A stretch of DNA of 7,466 bases from an uncultured bacterium (GTDB lineage: Bacteria > Actinomycetota > Actinomycetes > S36-B12). The position numbers were made by a program, and so were the translations under genes. The stretch covers positions 1 through 7,466 of the forward strand of contig CAJBMR010000139.1 in assembly GCA_903954205.1 (NCBI GenBank), given 5' to 3'. Positions within the stretch are counted from its first letter, which is position 1; every line of letters begins with the position of its first letter. A model generated the notes under the pieces. That model had not been told where the DNA came from. It made no database searches and saw only the letters and a program-made list of their open reading frames with translations. This document shows, in pieces, positions 1 to 5,727 of the stretch.

Positions 1-368
1 ACCATGTTGACGTTCGGGGCGTCGAGATGCGCGCGCAGGTTGGCCGGCGGGACGACGCCGGGACCGACAGACGCCGGGGTGAGGTCGATGGCGGTGATCC
101 CGGCTTCGGCGTACTTCTTGGCGTAGCGCACGTGCACGTAGGCGCTGGTGGCGTCGAAGACCATGTCGAAGTCATCGCCGTGCTCGAGAATCCAGTCGGG
201 TCCCTCATGCGGGGCGTCGACGCCGAGAGCCTTCGCGCGCGCGAGGCCATCGGATGCCGGATCGATGCCGACCAGTGCGGCAAGCTGCAGCCTGTCGCTG
301 CGCAGCATCTTGACCATGAGGTCGGTGCCGATATTGCCGGAGCCGACGATGGCACATCGCAGAGGCAT
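1..368 (-). CDS. Acetaldehyde dehydrogenase (acylating), N-terminal part, cut by the window edge
   Basis: This is the DmpF/MhpF/BphJ/HsaG family. The enzyme oxidises acetaldehyde to acetyl-CoA with NAD+ and CoA, and usually works in complex with 4-hydroxy-2-oxovalerate aldolase, which channels acetaldehyde to it. The 122 visible residues start MPLRCAIVGSGNIGTDLM, the NAD-binding Rossmann loop (GSGNIG at residues 9-14) typical of this family. Further on come DATSAYVH and AIDLTPASVGP, and the window ends in APNVNM, just before the expected catalytic cysteine (family NMVTCGGQ), which is therefore not seen. The family is about 300 residues, so about 60% is missing. The ATG at 366-368 is preceded on the minus strand by AAGGGA. 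The gene lies 30 bases after the hydratase stop, in the usual meta-pathway order. The family assignment is firm; the substrate range (acetaldehyde or propanal) is inferred. Confidence 0.95.
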   Translation of the reverse strand, partial: MPLRCAIVGSGNIGTDLMVKMLRSDRLQLAALVGIDPASDGLARAKALGVDAPHEGPDWILEHGDDFDMVFDATSAYVHVRYAKKYAEAGITAIDLTPASVGPGVVPPANLRAHLDAPNVNM

Positions 369-398
369 GCCGTGATCCCTTCGTGTCGGTGCGTGCGG

Positions 399-1190
399 TC
401 AGGTGGTGCGCAAGGTGATGGGGCCGAGACGATCGAAGTCGGCGCGGAAGACGTCTCCTCGCACGAAGGGGACGGCAGCGTGCAGTGCCCCGGTCATGAT
501 GATCGCTCCGGCAGGCAGGGTGACTCCGAGGGGGTGCAGGGTGTTGGCCAGCCAGGCGACGGCGTCGAGCGGACCGCCGAGGGCGGCGGCGCCGGCGCCC
601 GTGGCCACGAGTTCGCCATTGCGCGTGAATGCCATTCCGATGAGCGCCGGGTCGAAGTCCCCCAGGGGGACGACCCTGCTCCCGAAGGCCACCGCGCCGT
701 TGGAAGCGAGGTCGGAGACGGTGTCAGCCAGCTTGATCTTCCAGTCGGCGATGCGACTGTCGACGATCTCTAGTGCGGCTACAAGCCCGCGGGTTGCCTC
801 CCATGCTTCGGCGGCCGTGCAATGCGGGCCTGACAGGGGTGCATCGAGGACGACGCAGATCTCGGCCTCCATTCGGGGCGAGATGTAGTCGTCGCAGGGC
901 ACCGCGCCGCCGTCGGGATAAACCGTGGAGCCGAGGACGGGTGCGTAGTCGGGCTGGTCTACACCGAGCATCTCCTGCATGGGCTGGCTGGTGAGGCCCA
1001 GCTTGTAGCCGATGATCGAGTCGCCCTCGGCGAGCAGGCCAGCCACCAGCCCCTGCTGGACGGCGTAGGCGTCAGCGATGGTCATGTCGGGGAAGCGCTC
1101 GGTCAGGGCTGCGATGGGCGTGTGGTCGCGACGTGCGGCGAGGAGGGCCTGCGACATCTCGCGGATCTGCTCGGCGTCAGGTCTGGTCAC
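399..1190 (-). CDS. 2-hydroxypenta-2,4-dienoate (2-keto-4-pentenoate) hydratase
   Basis: The 263-residue protein belongs to the DmpE/XylJ/MhpD/HsaE hydratase group of the fumarylacetoacetase-like superfamily. It adds water to 2-hydroxypenta-2,4-dienoate to give 4-hydroxy-2-oxovalerate, the second lower step of meta-cleavage. Visible motifs are GYKLGLTS (61-68), PRMEAEI with probable metal ligands E108 and E110, EIVDSRIADWKIK (141-153) with a third probable ligand E141, ADTVSDLASNG, ATGAGAAALG and AVAWLANTL. The last three blocks fit hydratases better than the related 4-oxalocrotonate decarboxylases (DmpH), though that alternative is not excluded. Length is normal for the family. The start is GTG at 1188-1190, with a good AGGAG about nine bases upstream; its GTGA overlaps the TGA of the regulator gene, so translation is probably coupled. 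The acetaldehyde dehydrogenase gene follows directly. Confidence 0.9.
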   Translation of the reverse strand: MTRPDAEQIREMSQALLAARRDHTPIAALTERFPDMTIADAYAVQQGLVAGLLAEGDSIIGYKLGLTSQPMQEMLGVDQPDYAPVLGSTVYPDGGAVPCDDYISPRMEAEICVVLDAPLSGPHCTAAEAWEATRGLVAALEIVDSRIADWKIKLADTVSDLASNGAVAFGSRVVPLGDFDPALIGMAFTRNGELVATGAGAAALGGPLDAVAWLANTLHPLGVTLPAGAIIMTGALHAAVPFVRGDVFRADFDRLGPITLRTT

Positions 1191-2011
1191 GGGGATCCCT
1201 CTCCTGCTGATTGACGGGGGGTGCGTGGGTCTCGGTAGCCCAGGCGCCGGCTCACCGCAAGGGCCGCATCGACAGCGGGGCGTGCGAAGCGGCGCAGGGA
1301 ATCGCTGCCCAGCCGCTGAACGGGACCCACGATGGAGAGGGCAGCGATGACCTCACCCCTCTCGTTGCGCACCGGTGCGGCGATCGAGGCGGCCCCGAGT
1401 TCGGACTCGTTGACATTCTCTGCCCACCCCTGGCGGCGGACCTCGGCGAGGGCGCTGCGCAGGGCCCGGGGATCCGTGATCGTGTACGGCGTCTTGCGCT
1501 CGAGGCGCCAGCCTCGCAGGAGGGCGCCCAGCTCATCCTCGGGCAGGTACGCAAGCAAGAGCTTGCCCGTACTGGTGCAGTGCGCGTCATTGCGGTGCCC
1601 GACGCGGCCGAAGAGCCGCAGCGTCTGGGGGCTCTCGCGACGCTCGACGTAGACCACCTCGCGGCCGTCGAGCACGGCGACCTGCACGGTCTCGCGCGTG
1701 GCGTTGCGTAGTTGATCGATGACGGGGGAGCAGGCTTCATGCAGATCGTTGTGCAGCGCCACCGACGCGCCCAGTTCGTACATCGCCAGCCCGAGTCGGT
1801 ACGCGCCGGTCTCAGGATCCTGCTCCAGTAGCCGTTCCTCGGCCAGGGTGCTGAGGAGGCGATGTGCGGTGCTCTTGCCGATGCCAAGGCGCCGCGACAA
1901 CTCAGTGACGCCGATGTCGCGATCTCCGCGGCCAAACTCCTTAAGGAGTCGCGCGGCATTGCGCACACTCGAGAGCGTCGAGTGCTGTCGGCGCGCAGGG
2001 GTCTCGGTCAT
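1187..2011 (-). CDS. IclR-family transcriptional regulator
   Basis: The 274-residue protein has the classic two-domain IclR layout. A winged helix-turn-helix lies at about residues 14-75; its recognition region is GVTELSRRLGIGKSTAHRLL (34-53), followed by the wing LEQDPETGAYRLG. The effector-binding domain (about 85-260) carries typical blocks such as CTSTGKLLLAYLP (145-157), GWAENVNESELGAASIAAPV and VIAALSIVGP. IclR proteins act as dimers or tetramers and often control aromatic catabolism as activators or repressors that bind a pathway compound. The ATG (2009-2011) overlaps the preceding stop as ATGA and has GAGGGG just upstream. The gene sits inside the lower-pathway operon, so it is probably co-transcribed with its targets. 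The likely operator is the palindrome-rich divergent region at 2680-2745; that link and the effector are inferred. Confidence 0.95.
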   Translation of the reverse strand: MTETPARRQHSTLSSVRNAARLLKEFGRGDRDIGVTELSRRLGIGKSTAHRLLSTLAEERLLEQDPETGAYRLGLAMYELGASVALHNDLHEACSPVIDQLRNATRETVQVAVLDGREVVYVERRESPQTLRLFGRVGHRNDAHCTSTGKLLLAYLPEDELGALLRGWRLERKTPYTITDPRALRSALAEVRRQGWAENVNESELGAASIAAPVRNERGEVIAALSIVGPVQRLGSDSLRRFARPAVDAALAVSRRLGYRDPRTPRQSAGEGSP

Positions 2012-2739
2012 CGCTCGCCCCTCAGATGGTGGATCAGGCCGCGACGCACGTCTTCAGGGTCGGTCGGCGGGTCGATGCTCATGCCAGGGAGTCCGGGGGC
2101 GATGGCCATCGCGAGTGCCACCTGAGCACGGGGCAGCCCCGCGACGCTGGCTCCCTGCATCTCATCCACGAGACTCTCGCGTCCCGGTGCATGTGCCCGA
2201 AGCGCATCGAAATCACGCGCGGCCGCGGCGTGTGCGTGAGCCAGGCCGGTGCCCGCGTGCAGTGCGTGGTGCGCGGTGAGGGTCCCTCCAGGCGGCACTG
2301 CGAGGTGATAGACGACGGTCCTGATGCCGAGTGCGCGACGCACCTCGTCGTAGTCGGCTCCCTGCGACTCGTCGATCAAGCCGAGTGCGGGTACGACGAC
2401 GGGGTCAAAGAAGCGCAGGGTCCACACGAGGTCGTCGAGCGAGTCGGCTATCTCCACTTCGGGACCGCGGGGCGCGGGGAGGGTTTCGACCGTGCCGATC
2501 ACGTGAAGCATGCGCACGCCGACGGCGGCCACCGTGACGCGACCCGCTGTGATGAGGGGAAGACGAGCACGTTCCGCGGGCGGGAGCGTGGCGACGGCAT
2601 CCAGATAGGCCTGGTGCAGGGCGCGCACGTAGTCGGCCATGGCCTGCCTCATGGCCTCGGGTCCAGTCCCCTCCACGCGCCGGAACGTATCAGATACGTC
2701 CCGCATGCGGGAACGGTGTCCTTCCATGCGGGACAGCAT
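2008..2739 (-). CDS. Unrecognised protein, first gene of the lower-pathway operon
   Basis: I do not recognise this 243-residue protein. It is soluble, with no signal peptide or clear membrane segment. It begins with a helical region (about 27-58, rich in Ala/Arg), then an alternating hydrophobic stretch with a TVETLPAPRGPEVEIADSLDD segment, and a His-rich part (Y144, H145, H157, H158, H161, H168, H170) that could hold a metal or be catalytic. No GxSxG, Rossmann loop or other standard motif is visible, so it is not an obvious semialdehyde hydrolase or dehydrogenase. It is probably real: it overlaps iclR by ATGA and fills the operon head without a gap. The start is uncertain. The ATGs at residues 1, 5 and 12 all lack a well-placed ribosome-binding site, and the N-terminal codons overlap the palindromic control region, so a start at residue 12 (2706) or later is possible. 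Confidence 0.72.
   Translation of the reverse strand: MLSRMEGHRSRMRDVSDTFRRVEGTGPEAMRQAMADYVRALHQAYLDAVATLPPAERARLPLITAGRVTVAAVGVRMLHVIGTVETLPAPRGPEVEIADSLDDLVWTLRFFDPVVVPALGLIDESQGADYDEVRRALGIRTVVYHLAVPPGGTLTAHHALHAGTGLAHAHAAAARDFDALRAHAPGRESLVDEMQGASVAGLPRAQVALAMAIAPGLPGMSIDPPTDPEDVRRGLIHHLRGER
2681..2711. promoter_or_regulatory. Candidate operator: two adjoining palindromes
   Basis: ACGTATC-A-GATACGT (2685-2699) is a perfect 7-base inverted repeat around one central base. Allowing one mismatch pair it extends to 2681-2703. It runs directly into CCCGCATGCGGG (2700-2711), a perfect 12-base palindrome. Such sites suit a dimeric or tetrameric regulator, and the IclR protein encoded in the adjacent operon is the obvious candidate. 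The sites overlap the nominal first codons of the unrecognised gene. Symmetry is seen directly; binding is inferred. Confidence 0.5.
2704..2733. repeat. Nine-base direct repeat CATGCGGGA, 21 bases apart
   Basis: CATGCGGGA occurs at 2704-2712 and again at 2725-2733, a 21-base period that puts both copies on the same face of the helix. Between them GGAA (2710-2713) and TTCC (2722-2725) form a gapped inverted pair, and CCATG (2724-2728) pairs with CATGG (2737-2741). The second copy overlaps the proposed -35 of the plus-strand promoter. The arrangement suggests regulator half-sites; this is inference. Confidence 0.45.
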
Positions 2740-2750
2740 GGGCCTAGGTT
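2722..2750 (+). promoter_or_regulatory. Candidate promoter for the dioxygenase-kinase operon
   Basis: TTCCAT (2722-2727) and TAGGTT (2745-2750) are separated by 17 bases and resemble -35 and -10 hexamers of a housekeeping sigma factor. The -10 matches TANNNT, while the -35 is weak, as expected for an activated promoter. Transcription would begin near 2757 and leave a leader of about 33 bases before the ATG at 2790. The palindromes lie just upstream, a normal place for an activator. Confidence 0.4.
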
Positions 2751-2776
2751 TCAGGTACCCGAGGGGCCTGCGGGCC

Positions 2777-2784
2777 GGGAGGAG
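2777..2784 (+). promoter_or_regulatory. Ribosome-binding site fixing the first dioxygenase start
   Basis: GGGAGGAG lies five bases before the ATG at 2790. It overlaps an in-frame GTG at 2784, which therefore cannot be the real start. The chosen start gives MGILRLSHVDI, aligned with MSILRLSHVEI of the following paralogue, which supports it independently. Confidence 0.8.
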
Positions 2785-2789
2785 TGACG

Positions 2790-3698
2790 ATGGGAATCCT
2801 GCGCTTGTCGCATGTCGACATCGCCGTGACGGACCTGGACCTTGCGGCGGCGTACTACACCGAGGTCATGGGGATGCTCGAGGTTGAGCGTGACGACAAC
2901 TCGGTCTACATCAAGTGCTGGGACGAGGTTGACCATCACTCACTGCGCATCTCCTACGCGCCGCGCGTGGGCTTCGATCTCATGTCGTTCAAGGTGCTGC
3001 GCGAGGACGACCTTGCCGAGCTTGAGAATGCCGTCGGCAAGTACGGCTTCCCTGTCGAGCGGGTGAGCAAGGGCGCGTCCATCGGCCAGGGTGAGTCCAT
3101 CCGCTTCGAGACCCCCTCGGGGCAGATCATGGAGCTCGTCCACGACGTGGAGAAGGTCGGGCGCGCCACGGGCTCACTCAATCCCGTGCCGTTCTTCGAG
3201 GGGGGCCGCGGCATTGCACCCCCGCGCATGGATCACCTGCTCGTCACAGCGGAGGAGGTCGGGGAATCGACGAAGTTCTTCACCGATGTCCTGGGATTCC
3301 GCGTGACCGAGCAGTTGCTCGATGGCGATGGTCACCAGGCGGCCACGTGGATGGAGCGCTCCCACTCCCCGCATGACCTGGCGATTGTCTCCGGGCCCAA
3401 CGGAGGCCTGCACCACTTCGCCTACTGGCTTGACGACTGGGATCACGTGCGCAAGAGCGCCGACATCCTCGCCTACAACGGCATTCAGATCGACGTGGGT
3501 CCGACGCGCCACGGCATCACGCGTGGCAACACGATCTACTTCTTCGATCCGCTGGGGACGCGCAATGAGGTCTTCACCGGCGGATACCGCCCCGATCCCG
3601 ATTTCCCCACCATCACGTGGACCGAGGACAACATCGGTCGCGCTGTCTTCTACTACGAGGGCGAACTCAACGAGCGATTCATGAAGGTGCACACCTGA
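2790..3698 (+). CDS. Extradiol ring-cleavage dioxygenase, catechol 2,3-dioxygenase type (copy 1)
   Basis: The 302-residue protein is a two-domain type I (vicinal oxygen chelate) extradiol dioxygenase. It uses Fe(II) and O2 to open a catechol ring next to the two hydroxyls. The catalytic C-terminal domain has the 2-His-1-Glu facial triad at H149 (PRMDHLL), H209 (GGLHHFAYW) and E260 (RNEVF). The second-sphere residues H195, H241 (TRHG) and Y250 (IYFFDP) match XylE H199, H246 and Y255. The segment from T239 to E260 fits the extradiol dioxygenase signature pattern. Length matches the catechol 2,3-dioxygenase group (about 307). It is first in the plus-strand operon, and its TGA overlaps the next ATG by one base. 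The exact substrate (catechol, an alkylcatechol or a larger catechol) cannot be read from the sequence. Confidence 0.93.
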   Translation: MGILRLSHVDIAVTDLDLAAAYYTEVMGMLEVERDDNSVYIKCWDEVDHHSLRISYAPRVGFDLMSFKVLREDDLAELENAVGKYGFPVERVSKGASIGQGESIRFETPSGQIMELVHDVEKVGRATGSLNPVPFFEGGRGIAPPRMDHLLVTAEEVGESTKFFTDVLGFRVTEQLLDGDGHQAATWMERSHSPHDLAIVSGPNGGLHHFAYWLDDWDHVRKSADILAYNGIQIDVGPTRHGITRGNTIYFFDPLGTRNEVFTGGYRPDPDFPTITWTEDNIGRAVFYYEGELNERFMKVHT

Positions 3699-4609
3699 TG
3701 TCCATCCTGCGACTGTCCCATGTGGAGATCAAGGTCCCCGATCTTGAGCTCGCCACGGCGTACTACACCGAGGTCCTCGGCCTCGTCGAGACGGCCCGCG
3801 AGCCTGAGCGCGTCTATCTCAAGTGCTGGGATGAGCATCAGCATCACTCGGTCGTGCTCACCTACTCGTCGTCCTATGGCCTTGCGCACATGGGCTGGAA
3901 GGTCGAGAGCCTCGAGGATCTCGACTACTACGCCGCACGGCTCGAGGACGCCGGAATCGCGGTGAAGCGCATGCAGGGTCTCGAGGTCGGACTCGGCGGC
4001 GGCACGGTGGCGCGCTTCGAGACGCCGTCGGGCCACCAGATGGAGCTCATCCATGGCATGGAGCAGGTGGGCAACCTTCTCCCGCTCACGAACCCGCCGC
4101 CTCGCCCGCTGGGCCTCGTGGGGATCGCCCCGCCCAGGATCGACCACATCTTCCTCACCGTCGAGGACGTCAACGGCATGACGTCTTTCCTGCAGGAGGT
4201 GCTCGACTTCCACCTCACCGAGCAGGTGCTCGGTGACGATGGCTTCCAGATTGCGACCTGGCTCGAGGTGTCGCACTCCTCGCATGACATCGCGCTGGTG
4301 ACCGGTCCCGATGGAGGGCTTCACCACTTTGCCTTCTGGGTCGACGACTGGAACGACATTCGCACTGCCTCCGACGTGCTGGCCTATCACGGTGTGCGCA
4401 TTGAGACGAATCCCACGCGCCACGGTGCGACGCGCGGCCACTGCATCTACTTCTTCGATCCGGCCGGCAACCGCAACGAAGTCTTCACCGGCGGCTACTG
4501 GGCCGATCCCGACGAACCCCCGGTCACCTGGACCGAGGGCGAGATGGGTCGCGCGCTGTTCTACTACGACGGCGTCGTCAATCAGCGCTTCCTCACGGTG
4601 CACAGCTAG
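3698..4609 (+). CDS. Extradiol ring-cleavage dioxygenase, catechol 2,3-dioxygenase type (copy 2)
   Basis: This 303-residue paralogue of the preceding gene is roughly 60% identical by eye, with greatest divergence in the N-terminal domain. All catalytic positions are kept: iron ligands H150, H210 and E261, and second-sphere H196, H242 and Y251, with the full signature from T240 to E261. It should therefore be active. The start is the ATG at 3698-3700, which overlaps the upstream stop (TGATG). A longer in-frame opening to 3617 runs back into copy 1 and was rejected because MSILRLSHVEI aligns with the start of copy 1. Translation is probably coupled, as no strong ribosome-binding site is seen. 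A different substrate preference, or a mixed oligomer with copy 1, would explain keeping both; this is inference. Confidence 0.93.
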   Translation: MSILRLSHVEIKVPDLELATAYYTEVLGLVETAREPERVYLKCWDEHQHHSVVLTYSSSYGLAHMGWKVESLEDLDYYAARLEDAGIAVKRMQGLEVGLGGGTVARFETPSGHQMELIHGMEQVGNLLPLTNPPPRPLGLVGIAPPRIDHIFLTVEDVNGMTSFLQEVLDFHLTEQVLGDDGFQIATWLEVSHSSHDIALVTGPDGGLHHFAFWVDDWNDIRTASDVLAYHGVRIETNPTRHGATRGHCIYFFDPAGNRNEVFTGGYWADPDEPPVTWTEGEMGRALFYYDGVVNQRFLTVHS

Positions 4610-4617
4610 GAGTCGAG

Positions 4618-5727
4618 ATGACCATGACCGGACACGACGCCACGCACGTCACCCTGCCGCGCACCGAGCGCCCCGATGCGCCCGCCTACCTCCAGCGCTA
4701 CTTCGATCGCGAGGCACGCGGACTGCGCCCGGAGGTGGCTGAGCCGGCCCAACCCGAGGATGACGTCCCCCTATACCTCCGACGCTTCCGCGATCGCCGC
4801 ACCGGTGACACGGGGCTGGAAGCCCCCGTGCCGCTGTGGGAGGGCGCTGACGTAGGTGCCACCCGCGCATGGGCAGAGGTCACCCGCACGAAGGAGATCG
4901 TGCCGGAGCGCAAGGACCAGACCAAGGGCGCCGTCACCGACGTCTATTTCGTGCGCCACGGCGAGACGCAGGGGTACTCGACCGAGTCGGGACTTACCCC
5001 CCTGGGCTCGTGGCAGGCCCATCGACGTGGCAAGGAACTCGCCCGCAGGGTGATGTCCGGTCACCACGTCACCATGGCGTGCGCCGACACCAACCGCGCG
5101 CGGCAGACCGCCGAGGGGATCCGCAAGGGCATGCTCGATGAGCTCGTCCTCTTCGGTCGCGAGGCCACGGTCGGCGATGTCACGACGTACGAGGAGTTCC
5201 GCAACTTCCAGGTCATGACCCCCGATGGCTTCCGCGACGTGACCCAGGCCTTCCGGCTATATCACTCCGAGTTGGAGAAGTACGAGCGCATCGGTCTTGG
5301 TGGTCGGCCCACGTGGCTCGTGGAGGTCGACCGCTTCTGGGGCATCCAGCAGGCCGGGGGCGATCCCATCACCCACTGGCTGACCATGCCCATGCTCACC
5401 TTCGAGCCCCCGGTGGCCGCCGTGCGTCGCTTCTGGGCGGGGCTCATGCGCCTGCACGACGAGACTCCGGGCCAGTCGGTGATCGTGGCGACCCACTCCG
5501 GACCCATTCGCGCCTTCGCGACATGGGCATTGGGGTACGACCCGGGCGAGCCCTTCAATACCGAATTCGTGCGCGTCCGCCTCCTTGAGGGCGGTGAGAC
5601 CGCGCTCGTGCTCTATCGCAATCGCGTCCAGGAAGTATCGGTGCCGGACTTCGACGGCCTGCCCGATTGGTGGGCCGGGCTCGAGGGTCGGGCCTTGCCC
5701 GTGAGCCGACGGGGGGAGTCCTCATGA
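4618..5727 (+). CDS. Histidine phosphatase superfamily protein with N-terminal extension
   Basis: The 369-residue protein has a phosphoglycerate-mutase-like core. It opens with VYFVRHGET (109-117), containing the phosphate-accepting H114 with R113. Next is TNRARQTAEG (158-167) with R160, and then VIVATHSGP (288-296) with the second histidine H293. All core catalytic residues are present, so it probably removes phosphate from a small molecule. It is longer than the minimal family (about 200): a 105-residue N-terminal extension precedes the core, and about 90 extra residues (roughly 180-270) sit between the two halves. The extension has a twice-repeated short motif. AGGAG lies five bases before the ATG, and the stop overlaps the next start as ATGA. 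By analogy with the phosphohydrolase of the C. glutamicum 4-cresol (Cre) pathway, it may dephosphorylate an aryl phosphate made by the following two subunits. A part in the kinase complex is an alternative. Confidence 0.85.
   Translation: MTMTGHDATHVTLPRTERPDAPAYLQRYFDREARGLRPEVAEPAQPEDDVPLYLRRFRDRRTGDTGLEAPVPLWEGADVGATRAWAEVTRTKEIVPERKDQTKGAVTDVYFVRHGETQGYSTESGLTPLGSWQAHRRGKELARRVMSGHHVTMACADTNRARQTAEGIRKGMLDELVLFGREATVGDVTTYEEFRNFQVMTPDGFRDVTQAFRLYHSELEKYERIGLGGRPTWLVEVDRFWGIQQAGGDPITHWLTMPMLTFEPPVAAVRRFWAGLMRLHDETPGQSVIVATHSGPIRAFATWALGYDPGEPFNTEFVRVRLLEGGETALVLYRNRVQEVSVPDFDGLPDWWAGLEGRALPVSRRGESS
4678..4797 (+). repeat. Tandem protein motif in the phosphatase extension
   Basis: APAYLQRYFDR (residues 21-31) and VPLYLRRFRDR (50-60) are two copies of a pattern P-x-Y-L-x-R-[YF]-x-[D]-R about 29 residues apart. 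Acidic, Pro/Glu-rich stretches lie between them. Each copy looks like a short amphipathic helix in an otherwise flexible tail, suggesting a docking element. The repetition is visible; the function is inferred. Confidence 0.55.

Noticed and set aside
27..773. Long plus-strand reading frame of 248 codons
   Set aside because: It lies antisense to the acetaldehyde dehydrogenase and hydratase genes, has a low-complexity Gly/Asp/Arg-rich product and no family motif. It is a shadow caused by high GC.
3653..4603. Minus-strand reading frame of 316 codons opposite the second dioxygenase
   Set aside because: Antisense shadow: Val/Glu/Arg/His-rich product without motifs, while the plus strand encodes an intact dioxygenase with all catalytic residues.
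2790..4609. Glyoxalase I or fosfomycin-resistance-type proteins
   Set aside because: They share the fold, but the two-domain length, the His/His/Glu triad and the complete extradiol signature identify ring-cleavage dioxygenases.
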